From: Ruminococcus sp.
Lineage (GTDB): Bacteria > Bacillota > Clostridia > Lachnospirales > Lachnospiraceae
Length of the DNA stretch: 64,000 nucleotides
Direction: 5' to 3'
NCBI GenBank assembly: GCA_013911065.1
Contig: JACERV010000009.1
Coordinates: forward strand, 81,534 to 145,533
The notes beneath the pieces were generated by a model. It ran no database searches. It was given only the letters and a program-made list of their open reading frames with translations, and had not been told where the DNA came from. Of the stretch, positions 16,528-25,431 are shown one piece after another. Numbering within the stretch: position 1 is the first letter of the stretch; each line of letters starts with the position of its first letter. The translations under genes and the position numbers were made by a program.

Positions 16528-17039
16528 GCTAATACCTCCTCAAAAATTTCTTTGCCATAAGCAGCAATGGCGGTATCTTCTTCGGCCGTCCCGCCGCTGA
16601 CCCCTAAGGCTCCGATTATTTTACCATCTGCTTCCAACGGTTCCCCGCCGCCAAATATAACAATCTTCCCTTCATTTGTGAATTGAATCCCATACAAAGG
16701 CTGGCCCGGCTGACTTAGATGACTAAGTGCTTCTGTCGACATCTTGAGGCTCGCTGAAGTAAATGTTTTATTTACTGCAATGTCAAAACTTGCTATGTAG
16801 GCACCATCCATAGACTGGACGGCTACAGGTCTTCCTGCCTGGTCAGAAACAGCAATTACAATACTGACTCCCATCTTAGCTGCCTTTTCCTTGACCTTCT
16901 CAATCAGGGCATTGGCTGCCTTCAATGTCATCTTATGCTGGCTGCACCTGCATACATGTCCATTTTCTGGACGAGAACCCTTTTCTTTCATTTGATCTAA
17001 CACTGCTTTCACAGCATTGGTAATATCCTGTTCGTTCAT
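16518..17039 (-). CDS. GlcG/HbpS-family (PduO C-terminal-like) cargo protein
   Basis: A 173-residue protein. An N-terminal encapsulation helix (EQDITNAVKAVLDQMK) and a Cys/His-containing linker (HVCRCSQHK) are followed by a GlcG/DUF336 domain (residues about 38-170; GVSIVIAVSDQAGRPVAVQ, IVIFGGGEPLEADGKIIGALGVSGG). This domain is found at the C-terminus of PduO and in haem-binding HbpS, and its function in compartments is unknown. The adenosyltransferase part of PduO is absent, in line with a B12-independent dehydratase. ATG 17039 is preferred to GTG 17051, as GAGG then sits 6 bases upstream. Confidence 0.84.
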   Translation of the reverse strand: MNEQDITNAVKAVLDQMKEKGSRPENGHVCRCSQHKMTLKAANALIEKVKEKAAKMGVSIVIAVSDQAGRPVAVQSMDGAYIASFDIAVNKTFTSASLKMSTEALSHLSQPGQPLYGIQFTNEGKIVIFGGGEPLEADGKIIGALGVSGGTAEEDTAIAAYGKEIFEEVLACL

Positions 17040-17060
17040 AGCAGTCCTCACTTCTAATCT

Positions 17061-17870
17061 TTACAATCCAAGCTGAGCCATTACTTTCTTCGTGATGGAT
17101 GCAACTAAGTCTGCATCTGCAGCAGAAGCATCGGTTGTCCCTGTACCGCATGAACTTCCACAGCTATGGCAGCTTGGTTTGCCTTCTTTAGCATTAGGGC
17201 ATACGTTTGCAGGATGTTTTCCCGGAAGACCGAATTGTCTTCTGATTTCATATAGTTTTTCTACCTGCTCTTTGGACAGTTCCTGTGGTCCGCCCAGCAT
17301 ATTTGACTGGTATAACAGGCGTGCATAGAATTCCAAAGATTCCATCTTATGATAAGCATTCAGCAAGGAGTCAGAATAGGAAAGCGCTCCGTGGTTTTCC
17401 AGTAATACTGCATCAAAATACTGTAAGTGCTCAGATATTGCATCAGGAATTTCTACGGTAGATGGTGTTCCATATTTTGCAATCGGAACGCATCCCAAAG
17501 CAATAACAGCCTCCGGCATGATTGGTTGTGTCAGAGGAATTCCAGCGATAGCAAATGTTGTAGCGTACAGCGGGTGAGCATGTACTACAGAATTAACATC
17601 TGGTCTTTCTTTATATACACGCATATGCATTTTAATCTCTGAAGATGGCTTAAATCCCTTATTTGCCTGGATTACATTTCCTTCCGCATCCACTTTACAA
17701 ATATATTCCGGTGTCATAAAGCCTTTGCTGACACCTGTTGGCGTACATAAAAATTCATTGTCATTCAGTTTTACAGAAAAGTTACCATCATTTGCAGCAA
17801 CCATCCCACGGTTATAAACCCTTCTACCAATTTCACACATTTCTTTTTTAATTTCGTATTCGTTTTGCAT
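17061..17870 (-). CDS. Class II L-fuculose/L-rhamnulose-1-phosphate aldolase with C-terminal encapsulation peptide
   Basis: A 269-residue class II aldolase. Zinc ligands are the two His of VVHAHPLYA and a His in VLLENHGAL, with the catalytic Glu also in that region. It cleaves a deoxyketohexose-1-phosphate to dihydroxyacetone phosphate and L-lactaldehyde. After the domain (about residue 215) comes a Cys-rich linker (CPNAKEGKPSCHSCGSSCG) and then a C-terminal amphipathic helix DADLVASITKKVMAQLGL, the encapsulation signal. So the aldolase itself is cargo, keeping lactaldehyde inside. Fucose and rhamnose both fit; rhaA and rhaB at 31.8-34.5 kb favour rhamnose. It has its own promoter at 17936-17964. 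Confidence 0.88.
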   Translation of the reverse strand: MQNEYEIKKEMCEIGRRVYNRGMVAANDGNFSVKLNDNEFLCTPTGVSKGFMTPEYICKVDAEGNVIQANKGFKPSSEIKMHMRVYKERPDVNSVVHAHPLYATTFAIAGIPLTQPIMPEAVIALGCVPIAKYGTPSTVEIPDAISEHLQYFDAVLLENHGALSYSDSLLNAYHKMESLEFYARLLYQSNMLGGPQELSKEQVEKLYEIRRQFGLPGKHPANVCPNAKEGKPSCHSCGSSCGTGTTDASAADADLVASITKKVMAQLGL

Positions 17871-17935
17871 CCTATTTTTCCTCCTTGGATTCTTAAAACA
17901 AAACTAAACATTTGTTTCTTGTTGTTTCTAACTCG

Positions 17936-17964
17936 ATATTACCACACAAACCCACATCAGTCAA
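17936..17964 (-). promoter_or_regulatory. Internal promoter P2 of the microcompartment operon
   Basis: On the minus strand TTGACT (17964-17959), 17-bp spacer, TAATAT (17941-17936), reading into the aldolase. The spacer contains GGGTTTGTGTG, also present near P1. Downstream, AAACAAA-type half-sites (17897-17925) could bind the DeoR regulator. Confidence 0.7.
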
Positions 17965-17971
17965 CTTATTT

Positions 17972-18466
17972 TTATGTTGTTTTTATTGTGCTTTCGCCGT
18001 TTTTTCCTTCTTCTTCCATTTCCCAGGGAAGTACATCCCCCTCCTCCTTCAGATACTCAAGAATCTCGGAAACTCCTTCATAATTTTTAGAATCAACATG
18101 GAAGATTTTTTTGCATCCGGCAAGCTTCAGCCATCTCTCTGCCCGGTTTACATCTGCCTTCTCATCATGGATTTTTGTCACAATCCCAATCACCTCACGG
18201 TTGCACATAGCAGTACAACAGGGCGGATACAGAGAATACGGTTCCACCGCGGACAGCAGAAGCCCTACTACATCTGCTTCATAAGCATAAAGAGCAAGAG
18301 CATATCCCAGATGTTTTGTCTGGGCATATTCGCCCGGGGTATCTATGATAACATCGAAGTTATTTACATATTGAGTTTTATGATATTGAATTTCCTCACC
18401 TTTTAATGCCTGGGTTAATGTGGTTTTTCCACATTCACTCCGGCCCATCAGTACAATTTTCTTCAT
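17972..18466 (-). CDS. EutP/PduV-like small GTPase
   Basis: A 164-residue P-loop GTPase of the EutP/PduV family. G1 is GRSECGKTT (8-16), G3 is DTPGEY, and the G4 position reads TKIH instead of the usual TKID or NKxD, so guanine specificity may be relaxed. PduV has been linked to microcompartment positioning in the cell (family knowledge), though biochemical roles remain unclear. Starts at ATG 18466, 6 bp after the PduU-like gene. It is the last gene before the internal promoter P2. The C-terminus is acidic and Gly-rich. Confidence 0.88.
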   Translation of the reverse strand: MKKIVLMGRSECGKTTLTQALKGEEIQYHKTQYVNNFDVIIDTPGEYAQTKHLGYALALYAYEADVVGLLLSAVEPYSLYPPCCTAMCNREVIGIVTKIHDEKADVNRAERWLKLAGCKKIFHVDSKNYEGVSEILEYLKEEGDVLPWEMEEEGKNGESTIKTT

Positions 18467-18472
18467 CGTAAA

Positions 18473-18835
18473 CTAAGTCCTTGTTATTTCACATACAGAA
18501 AAGCCCATCTTCTGTTTGATATATTCCAAAACTGCACAGATGGCAGCTTCTGTCTCGGAAATTGTACCCGTTATAATTAAAGTACCGCTGAATCTGTCCA
18601 CAAATCCCAGTTCAATTCCTGCTGCCTTAATTGCCACATCGGCTGCAATAATTGTTGTTTCTGCCGGGCTGATAGTCAGTATACCTATCGCTGATTTACT
18701 GTACTCCGCCCCTGGATCAAGTCCCAGTTTTTCATACAATGTGATATCAGGATTTGCAATCAGGTGGGCAATCGTAATTTCCTTGCCCGGAACCAGTTCC
18801 TGTACAATTCTTTCAGGTATTTGCTCATAATTCAT
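18473..18835 (-). CDS. PduU/EutS-like circularly permuted BMC shell protein
   Basis: A 120-residue shell protein of the PduU/EutS type, a circularly permuted BMC domain (RIVQELVPGKEITIAHLIANP, then SAIGILTISPAETTIIAADVAIKAAGIELGFVDRFSGTLIITG). Such hexamers carry a beta-barrel cap over the pore, and PduU interacts with PduV (family knowledge), which is the next gene here. AGGAGG is 9 bases before ATG 18835. The longer frame from 18859 would start inside the activase gene. Confidence 0.88.
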   Translation of the reverse strand: MNYEQIPERIVQELVPGKEITIAHLIANPDITLYEKLGLDPGAEYSKSAIGILTISPAETTIIAADVAIKAAGIELGFVDRFSGTLIITGTISETEAAICAVLEYIKQKMGFSVCEITRT

Positions 18836-18840
18836 CTGCC

Positions 18841-19635
18841 TTAACCTCCTATCTGGCATTCCATTTGGGATGCCTGCTCTGCAGCCTGCAGCAACAATTC
18901 CATCTTTTCATTTGACGGCGGCTCCACATCTTTCATCAGGTACTCTCTGCCAAGACCTTCATACTTATCCTGGCCGAGCCTGTGATACGGAAGCAGATGA
19001 ATCCGCCTGACGTTACCGAGTTTCTTTGTATATTCTGCAATATCACGTATTTCCTGAACTGTATCGTTGAATCCCGGAACCACTGGTATTCGTATACTTA
19101 ATTCCGTCCCGCCCGATTGTGCTATCTTCATGGCATTTTCCAGCATCAGTTCGTTGGAGCGTCCTGTATATTCTTTGTGCTTCTTTGGATTCATATGCTT
19201 AATATCCAGTAAATACTGATCCAAGTAGGGAAGAAGTCCCTCAATCACTTCATAGGGCGCACATCCCATGCTTTCCAGTGCCGTATTAATACCCACCTCA
19301 CAGGCTGCTTTTAGAAGTGCTGCAGCAAACTCAGGCTGACAGAGGCTTTCACCGCCCGACAGAGTAAGTCCGCCTCCGGTCTTTCTATAGTAAGTACGGT
19401 CCTTTTCCACCGTCTCCATCACTTCTTCAACTGTAACATCCCTTCCAATTACCTTGGGCTCACCCTGTACCAACATCGTTTCAATTTCATACTGCTGTGA
19501 CTCAGGATTGCAGCACCAGCGGCATTTTAAAACACATCCTTTTAGAAATACAATCGTCCTGATCCCGTCTCCGTCATGTATAGAATACCGCTGTATATCA
19601 AAAATGCGGCCTTTCGTTTTCAAATAGTCATTCAT
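18841..19635 (-). CDS. Glycyl radical enzyme activase (radical SAM)
   Basis: A 264-residue radical SAM enzyme that installs the glycyl radical on the dehydratase encoded just upstream. The cluster motif is CVLKCRWC (CxxxCxxC), preceded by the family signature GDGIRTIVFLKGC; SAM-binding GGGLTLSGGESLCQP follows. It is of the short pyruvate formate-lyase-activase build, without the two-cluster ferredoxin insertion found in many activases of glycerol or choline lyases. The gene begins 21 bp after the dehydratase stop and overlaps the start region of the next shell gene. Confidence 0.92.
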   Translation of the reverse strand: MNDYLKTKGRIFDIQRYSIHDGDGIRTIVFLKGCVLKCRWCCNPESQQYEIETMLVQGEPKVIGRDVTVEEVMETVEKDRTYYRKTGGGLTLSGGESLCQPEFAAALLKAACEVGINTALESMGCAPYEVIEGLLPYLDQYLLDIKHMNPKKHKEYTGRSNELMLENAMKIAQSGGTELSIRIPVVPGFNDTVQEIRDIAEYTKKLGNVRRIHLLPYHRLGQDKYEGLGREYLMKDVEPPSNEKMELLLQAAEQASQMECQIGG

Positions 19636-19656
19636 GCTGCGGTTCCTTTCTCCAAG

Positions 19657-22188
19657 TTAGAAGCCCTGTTCCGTCCTTTGTATAATATCATCCTGAAGTG
19701 ACTTGGACAGTGTGGTAAACAATGCACTGTATCCTGCCACTCTGACTACCAGATGCTTGTACTGTTCCGGGTTCTTCTGTGCATCCTGCAAGGTTTCACG
19801 GCTTACTACATTAAACTGCATGTGACTCCCTTTCTGCTCAAAGTAAGAACGGATCAGTCCCACAAAATTCTCAAGCCCCTTTCTGCCGCTCAGTGCAGAG
19901 GGATGGAACTTTTGATTGAACAAGGTTCCGTTAGATGCAATATAATGATCCAGCCTGGATACTGAGTTTGCAGCAGCGGTAGGCCCGTTCACATCTTTTC
20001 CTGCCGATGGTGAGACCCCGTCGGCAACTGGAGTATATGCCAGACGTCCGTCAGGAGTTGCCCCAGTTTGAGCACCCAAAGGTACGTTTGCCGATACAGG
20101 GTACAACCCTGCCTGAAAAATACCTCCTCTTGGGTTTCTGTAATTTTGAAGCGGTCTTGTGTATGTATATGCCACATCCCTTGCAAATGCATCCACTTCC
20201 AGGATATCGTTTCCAAACTTAGGCACTTCTTCAATCAACTTCAAAATTCTTTCACCCTTTGTCTTTACCTCTGGTGCCTCTGAAGCGGCAACTACCGTCT
20301 TCAGAATTGCGGAAATCTCCTGCTCACCTACAGTCTGTCCCGCCGCTTTCATACTGCCGGCTATTTTCGCCGTCAAAAATGCAACATCTTCTTCGCTTAA
20401 TCCCTTACCATAATTCGCCGCCAGTGCTTCCTTCATTTCTTTCATAGTCACTTTTTGTTCATCATAAACCAGCTTTTTCACTGCATACAGTGAATCTGCC
20501 ATGTTTGCGACTCCAAAGCCCTGGGGACCGGTGAAGTTATACACCGCGCCGCCTTCCTGGACCGTTTTTCCGTTCGCTATGCAATCGTCTACCATTGAGG
20601 AAAGGAACGGCAGCGGACATCTTTCGGCATGTGCCACATCAATAGCATTGTCCGCATTGACCAGCAGCTTAATTGCATAATCCATCTGTGCCTTATAGGC
20701 GCCGTAGAACTCTTCAAATGTCTTCATCTCTTCTACTCTGCCCGTCTTTGGTCCTATCTGAATCCCTTTATCCATTCCATTGCTAAATACCAGTTCCAGT
20801 GGACGGCACATATTAAAAAATGCAGCGTCATGCCATCCTTCTGTTTTTCCTGATTTCTGTGGCTCCACACATCCAATAATATTGTAATCCCTGGCATCCT
20901 GCAAAGTCAGCCCTCTGCTTACAAGGGAAGGGATGATAACCTCATCATTATAATATGCAGGGAATCCAATCCCTGTACGGGTCAGCTCCGCCGCTTTTAT
21001 GAGGAATTCATGGGGCGTCTGATTCCACACTCTGACTGACAGTGAAGGCTGGGGAAGAAATACATGCATAGTGGCCTGAATACTCATAAATGATAAATCA
21101 TTCGTCACATCAATTCCATCTTCATTCTGCCCTCCGGCAATCAGGTTCTGGAACAAGCTGTACCCTGCAAATCCTTCTGCGGAAACAGCATCCCGGCACT
21201 TATTCAAATCATTTAGCTTCACCCAAATACAATCCATCAGCTCCTGAGCAAATTCCCTTGTTATCTTACCACTGTCAATATCTTCCTTATAATAAGGATA
21301 CATATACTGGTCAAATCTTCCCGGTGAAATAGAATGTCCGCTGGACTCAATCTGAAGTAACTGCTGCACAAACCAGAAAGACTGGCATGCCTCATAAAAA
21401 CTTGATGCTCCCTTCTCCGGAACATTCGCACAATTCTGTGCAATCTGAAGCAGTTCTTTCTTCCGTGTCATATCCGGGCACTTCTGGGCTTCCTCCAGAG
21501 CAAGCTTTGCATAACGCTTTGCATATGTAACAGCAGCATCACAGCTAATCATTACTGCTTCCAAAAATCTTGACTTTTGCTGGTAATCACCGTCCGTCAG
21601 GTTAAGCTTCGCCTTCTGGCACCTGGCCTTCTCTTTAATCCCCGAAAAGCCTATCTTCAAAACCTCACCATATTTTACTGTCACATGTCCCACACCATTA
21701 TAAAAATAATTTCCAGGTGTAAATATACCGTGCTCTATTGCAAGCAAAGTTTCAGACTCCATATAAGTCGTAGCAAGCTCACTTGTTGTCTTGCCCTTCC
21801 AATACCCATTTACCCGTCTGAGTTCTTCTTTCGTTTTGTCCGATATATAAAAGGGGTCCGCAGATCTGGTCTCTACCGTATCGAACTCTTCCTCCAGCCA
21901 CTGGTAAGAAAATTCCGGATAAGTCTGGCATCCCCGGGGAGCTATTGTTGTACTGCCAACAATCAGTTCCAAATCACGGATGACAATTGGGATATTCTCC
22001 AAAATATGCCGGAACGCCTTTGCACGGCGGATGATAACAGGCTCGTCTTCTGTTTGTTCGTAAGATTCCGTAAGCAGCACAGCTCTGGCCGACTCGATTT
22101 CCGGCATCCTGGCATACAGGTTCTCAACAAGCTTTGGGATACGCTCCGATTTCGGTATGTCAGTACTGTTATAAGTATAAAGTCCCAT
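19657..22188 (-). CDS. Glycyl radical (B12-independent) propanediol dehydratase
   Basis: An 843-residue pyruvate formate-lyase-like enzyme. The thiyl Cys440 and base Glu442 are in IIGCVEPQKSGKTEGWHD, and the radical Gly819 in RVAGYSA, 25 residues from the C-terminus. The wording around Cys440 matches glycerol/1,2-propanediol dehydratases rather than choline lyase or pyruvate formate-lyase. It dehydrates 1,2-propanediol to propionaldehyde, which the compartment contains. No obvious encapsulation helix is present at either end. First gene of the compartment operon, behind promoter P1. The combination with a class II aldolase corresponds to fucose/rhamnose-type glycyl-radical microcompartments. 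Confidence 0.93.
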   Translation of the reverse strand: MGLYTYNSTDIPKSERIPKLVENLYARMPEIESARAVLLTESYEQTEDEPVIIRRAKAFRHILENIPIVIRDLELIVGSTTIAPRGCQTYPEFSYQWLEEEFDTVETRSADPFYISDKTKEELRRVNGYWKGKTTSELATTYMESETLLAIEHGIFTPGNYFYNGVGHVTVKYGEVLKIGFSGIKEKARCQKAKLNLTDGDYQQKSRFLEAVMISCDAAVTYAKRYAKLALEEAQKCPDMTRKKELLQIAQNCANVPEKGASSFYEACQSFWFVQQLLQIESSGHSISPGRFDQYMYPYYKEDIDSGKITREFAQELMDCIWVKLNDLNKCRDAVSAEGFAGYSLFQNLIAGGQNEDGIDVTNDLSFMSIQATMHVFLPQPSLSVRVWNQTPHEFLIKAAELTRTGIGFPAYYNDEVIIPSLVSRGLTLQDARDYNIIGCVEPQKSGKTEGWHDAAFFNMCRPLELVFSNGMDKGIQIGPKTGRVEEMKTFEEFYGAYKAQMDYAIKLLVNADNAIDVAHAERCPLPFLSSMVDDCIANGKTVQEGGAVYNFTGPQGFGVANMADSLYAVKKLVYDEQKVTMKEMKEALAANYGKGLSEEDVAFLTAKIAGSMKAAGQTVGEQEISAILKTVVAASEAPEVKTKGERILKLIEEVPKFGNDILEVDAFARDVAYTYTRPLQNYRNPRGGIFQAGLYPVSANVPLGAQTGATPDGRLAYTPVADGVSPSAGKDVNGPTAAANSVSRLDHYIASNGTLFNQKFHPSALSGRKGLENFVGLIRSYFEQKGSHMQFNVVSRETLQDAQKNPEQYKHLVVRVAGYSALFTTLSKSLQDDIIQRTEQGF

Positions 22189-22261
22189 TAGTTTTGTTAC
22201 TCCTTTCTTTATATGTGAATATCATATACTTTTTCAACTGCCAACGTTCAAGAACAGATTT

Positions 22262-22293
22262 CTTATTGAGCGTTAGTAGTTCACCAAATACGC
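22262..22293. repeat. Dispersed imperfect palindrome, copy 2
   Basis: TTATTGAG, core CGTTAGTA, then GTTCACCAAATACGC. This copy is more degenerate in its right arm than the others. It lies in the 5' leader of the dehydratase transcript, just downstream of promoter P1, where it could serve as an operator or RNA hairpin. Confidence 0.5.
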
Positions 22294-22305
22294 TTAACTG
22301 GTATC

Positions 22306-22334
22306 ATTATACTTCAACGCCATATACAAGTCAA
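22306..22334 (-). promoter_or_regulatory. Promoter P1 of the microcompartment operon
   Basis: On the minus strand TTGACT (22334-22329), 17-bp spacer, perfect TATAAT (22311-22306), about 118 bp before the dehydratase start. Upstream, GGGTTTGTGTG (about 22365-22375) repeats the motif found in P2. The 401-bp gap 22189-22589 holds this promoter, a dispersed palindrome and the terminator of the inositol operon. Confidence 0.82.
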
Positions 22335-22478
22335 CGAAAACAACGATTATACCTTGTGCTTTACACACAAACCCAACAAACATAAGTTTTTTTATAGTTG
22401 GTTTTATTGGTTTCTATAACTTTCTTATACATTGTACAACATGCAATAAAACCCAAAATAGGGAGCCAGCCTACAATT

Positions 22479-22521
22479 AAAAATACTTGCGAAAGTCCTT
22501 AGAACCAACGCAAGTATTTTT
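22479..22521 (-). terminator. Terminator of the inositol-type operon
   Basis: A perfect 13-bp stem: AAAAATACTTGCG (22479-22491) with CGCAAGTATTTTT (22509-22521). The minus-strand transcript ends in a U-rich tail. It insulates the iolE-terminated operon from microcompartment promoter P1. Confidence 0.85.
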
Positions 22522-22589
22522 CTCCATTTCATTATTTTGACTGTTTTAAGAGAAATAACAAGAATATCTATTATCTGATTCCTCTTTTT

Positions 22590-23489
22590 TTATAATCCTG
22601 TCTTTTGCTTTATATACTGTCTTGCCTTTATAGCATATTCGAGTGAATTGGCTTTAGCTGGGTCTTGTTCTGCTTCCACTACCATATACCCGCTATATCT
22701 ACATTTTTCAATTTCTGCAAAAATCGGTTCAAAATCAATTACACCGTCACCTGGAACAGTAAATGTGCCCAGCCGTACACCATCGAGGAAACTTTTATTA
22801 TTATTCTTAACTTCGTCCACAATTTTACGCCGGATATCTTTCAAATGAATATGGCGAATACGACCACTATATTTCTGAAACATGTCTAATGGGTCAACAT
22901 CACAATAAGCAAAATGTCCCGTATCATACAATAGATGTACATAGTCAGGATTCGTATTTTCCATCATCCGTTTCACTTCGTCAGCATCCTGCACCACGGT
23001 TCCCATATGATGGTGGAAGGTCAATTGGATTTCATAATCCTGCCAGGCAATTCTTCCCAGCTTATCCATGCCTTCACAAAATGTCTTCCATTCCACATCA
23101 TTCATTTTCGGCTTTTGACCAAAAATTGGAGTATTCTGCATCCCTTGAACACTGTAACTCTGTTCCGATACGCCAATAACTTGAGCACCCACCGCCTTTA
23201 AAAACATAAGCTGTTGGCGGAATGCATCTTCTACTTGCGCAAACGGTCTGCTGATTAGAAAACTTGAAAACCACTGATTACATATTTCTATACCTCTTAA
23301 ATCCAGTGCTTTCTTTAGCACGGTTAAATCTTTGGGATACTTATTGCCTATTTCTGACCCTGTAAATCCGGCTAAAGCCATTTCACTCACACATTGCTCA
23401 AATGTATTTTCACTACCTAAATCCGGCAGATCATCATTTGTCCACGCGATTGGTGCGATCCCCAGTTTGATTTTATTCTGATCAAGCAT
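22590..23489 (-). CDS. iolE: Myo-inosose-2 dehydratase (IolE-like)
   Basis: A 299-residue TIM-barrel protein closely matching IolE: the opening KLGIAPIAWTNDDLPDLG and FEQCVSEMALAGFTGSEIGNKYP are family hallmarks, followed by metal-site segments TFHHHMGTVVQD, LLYDTGHFAY and HIHLKD. IolE dehydrates scyllo-inosose (2-keto-myo-inositol) to a diketone. It is the last gene of the minus-strand operon with iolG, an epimerase-like protein and a sugar importer. The later inositol enzymes (IolD, IolB, IolC, IolJ) are not in this window, so the product must be used by genes elsewhere or by another route. Confidence 0.9.
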   Translation of the reverse strand: MLDQNKIKLGIAPIAWTNDDLPDLGSENTFEQCVSEMALAGFTGSEIGNKYPKDLTVLKKALDLRGIEICNQWFSSFLISRPFAQVEDAFRQQLMFLKAVGAQVIGVSEQSYSVQGMQNTPIFGQKPKMNDVEWKTFCEGMDKLGRIAWQDYEIQLTFHHHMGTVVQDADEVKRMMENTNPDYVHLLYDTGHFAYCDVDPLDMFQKYSGRIRHIHLKDIRRKIVDEVKNNNKSFLDGVRLGTFTVPGDGVIDFEPIFAEIEKCRYSGYMVVEAEQDPAKANSLEYAIKARQYIKQKTGL

Positions 23490-23507
23490 TTTGTTCTCCT
23501 CGCGCTA

Positions 23508-24461
23508 CTATTTATTTTCTGCCTCAAAGTCTTCAACATTATCGGCAGTAATCAACTCTGCCTTCGTTTTTGTATGTTCTTCTAATTCTTTACCATCAAG
23601 CACATCCAGACAAGCCTGAATCGCGGCTTCTGCTTGCAAGTTAGGGAACTGCGCTACACTACCGATCAGCGTGCCCGCCTTGATTGCTTCGATATCATCG
23701 CTGCTTGCATCAAAGTCAAACACTTGCACTTTACCGGAAAATCCACCTTGCTCAATTGCCTGAATAGCGCCTTGACCCATTTCTGCATTAATAGCCCAGA
23801 CAACATTCACTTCCGGATTTGCAGATAACACATTCTGCATAACATTAAAAGCTTCATTACGATCACATTTTGCCGTCTGCGATGACACAACCTCGAAATC
23901 AACCTGATCTTTAAAGCCATTCAAGCGTTCTTCATGAGCCGCAACACCGGAAATCCCTTCCAAATAGGCCACTTTTCCACCCTCGGTATTCTCTTGTGCA
24001 TACGTCCCGGCCAACGATGCAGCCTCGTACTGGTCAATACCAACATAGGTCTCCACATGTCCGCCTTCTGCTGATAGCGCCTCCTCATTAATTACGTCAT
24101 TTACCAGAATGACCGGAATATCTGCATTATTAGCTTTTACAATTGCAGGCACCAGACTTTTTGAATCAGCCGCCGATAAAATAATTGCATCAAATCCTTT
24201 AATTACAGCATTTTCTACCATTTGCACCTGCTTCTCAACATCCGTTTCTTTCTCCGGTGCCTGGAAAGATAATTCAACACCATTTGCTTCGGCATACGCA
24301 TAAGCACCTTTTTCCATAGCGGTCCAGAATTCATCTGTTTTAGCTTTAACAATATAGGCTATTTTAATGTCTTTGTCACCACCTTCTGATGAATTACCAC
24401 AAGCTGCCATTGAGATTGCCATTGTTGCTGTTAACAATACCGCTAATACTTTCTTTTTCAT
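23508..24461 (-). CDS. Sugar/inositol ABC transporter substrate-binding lipoprotein
   Basis: A 317-residue RbsB-like lipoprotein: signal peptide with lipobox MAAC (Cys21), then a two-lobe periplasmic-binding fold (IKIAYIVKAKTDEFWTAMEKGAYAYA, GFDAIILSAADSKSLVPAIVKAN, VYVGIDQYEA-type hinge region). Being in an operon with iolG and iolE points to inositol or a related cyclitol as ligand; the sequence alone does not fix it. ATGGAGG lies upstream of ATG 24461. Confidence 0.85.
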   Translation of the reverse strand: MKKKVLAVLLTATMAISMAACGNSSEGGDKDIKIAYIVKAKTDEFWTAMEKGAYAYAEANGVELSFQAPEKETDVEKQVQMVENAVIKGFDAIILSAADSKSLVPAIVKANNADIPVILVNDVINEEALSAEGGHVETYVGIDQYEAASLAGTYAQENTEGGKVAYLEGISGVAAHEERLNGFKDQVDFEVVSSQTAKCDRNEAFNVMQNVLSANPEVNVVWAINAEMGQGAIQAIEQGGFSGKVQVFDFDASSDDIEAIKAGTLIGSVAQFPNLQAEAAIQACLDVLDGKELEEHTKTKAELITADNVEDFEAENK

Positions 24462-24483
24462 AAACCCTATCCTCCATTTTTTC

Positions 24484-25431
24484 TTATTTTGCGTCGTCCT
24501 TATGTCTAAGTGAGTCTGCCAATACCGCCAGCAAGATGACTACACCAATCACAAGCTTTTGTAAATTTGAAGATACATTCAATAAATTCAATCCATTTCT
24601 GATTACAATCATAATAATTGCCCCGACAAATGTACCCCAGACCGAACCAAAACCACCAAGTAAGGATGAACCACCAATAACACAGGAGGCAATCGCATCC
24701 ATTTCATAATCAAGCCCCGCCGTAGACTGAGCCGAATTAAGCTTTGCCACTAAAATTACTGAAGCAATCGCTGCGCAAAATCCGGAAATCGCATACGCCA
24801 TAATCTTATATTGCACTGTATTAATACCGGATAATCTGGTTGCTTCCTCATTGCCGCCAATTGAATAGATATAACGCCCGAATTTTCGATAGCGCATAAT
24901 ATAAAATGCAATCAGGTAAAAAATAATCATAAATACAATCTGCACAGGAACCTGCGTCCCTGGAATAACACCTACTCCAATCCAGCGGAAGCCTTCGGAA
25001 TAGCCGGTAATCGTCTGTCCATCTGCCAAAGTTAATGCCGCACCTCTGGCCATACTCATCATTGCCAGCGTTGCAATCATCGGCTGTAATTTGAACTTAG
25101 CAATCATCACCCCATTAAACGTTCCGCATAAAAGTCCAATTACCAAGGCTGCCAGTACTCCAACAAACGGGGGCATGCCGCCCTCAACAATTATTTTTCC
25201 CATAACAATACCAGTGAAGGCAACAACTGACCCAACCGATATATCAATTCCTCCAGTAAATATAACCAGGTTTATTCCTAAAGCAATTACTGCAATTACT
25301 GTCACCTGTTGAAAAATGTTAATCAAATTACCAAACGAGCGGAATGCAGGTTCCGCAATTGAAAGAACCAGGCACAGAACAACAAGTGCAATTACCGATG
25401 TCATATTTGTCAAATTAATTTTCTTTTTCAT
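24484..25431 (-). CDS. Sugar/inositol ABC transporter permease
   Basis: A 315-residue RbsC-type permease with eight to ten membrane spans and the family motif FTGGIDISVGSVVAFTGIVMG. A single permease gene implies a homodimeric channel. The start at ATG 25431 (MKKKINLTNM) has GGTGG upstream and overlaps the ATPase gene by 17 bp. A longer frame from 25470 lies wholly inside the ATPase gene. Confidence 0.86.
   Translation of the reverse strand: MKKKINLTNMTSVIALVVLCLVLSIAEPAFRSFGNLINIFQQVTVIAVIALGINLVIFTGGIDISVGSVVAFTGIVMGKIIVEGGMPPFVGVLAALVIGLLCGTFNGVMIAKFKLQPMIATLAMMSMARGAALTLADGQTITGYSEGFRWIGVGVIPGTQVPVQIVFMIIFYLIAFYIMRYRKFGRYIYSIGGNEEATRLSGINTVQYKIMAYAISGFCAAIASVILVAKLNSAQSTAGLDYEMDAIASCVIGGSSLLGGFGSVWGTFVGAIIMIVIRNGLNLLNVSSNLQKLVIGVVILLAVLADSLRHKDDAK

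Noticed and set aside
16518..17039. PduO adenosyltransferase and hence a B12-dependent diol dehydratase
   Set aside because: Only the GlcG/DUF336 domain is present; the adenosyltransferase domain and PduCDE genes are absent, and the dehydratase is a glycyl radical enzyme.
19657..22188. Choline trimethylamine-lyase or pyruvate formate-lyase
   Set aside because: The sequence around the active Cys (GCVEPQKSGKTEGWHD) follows glycerol/propanediol dehydratases, and the neighbours are an aldolase and propionaldehyde enzymes.
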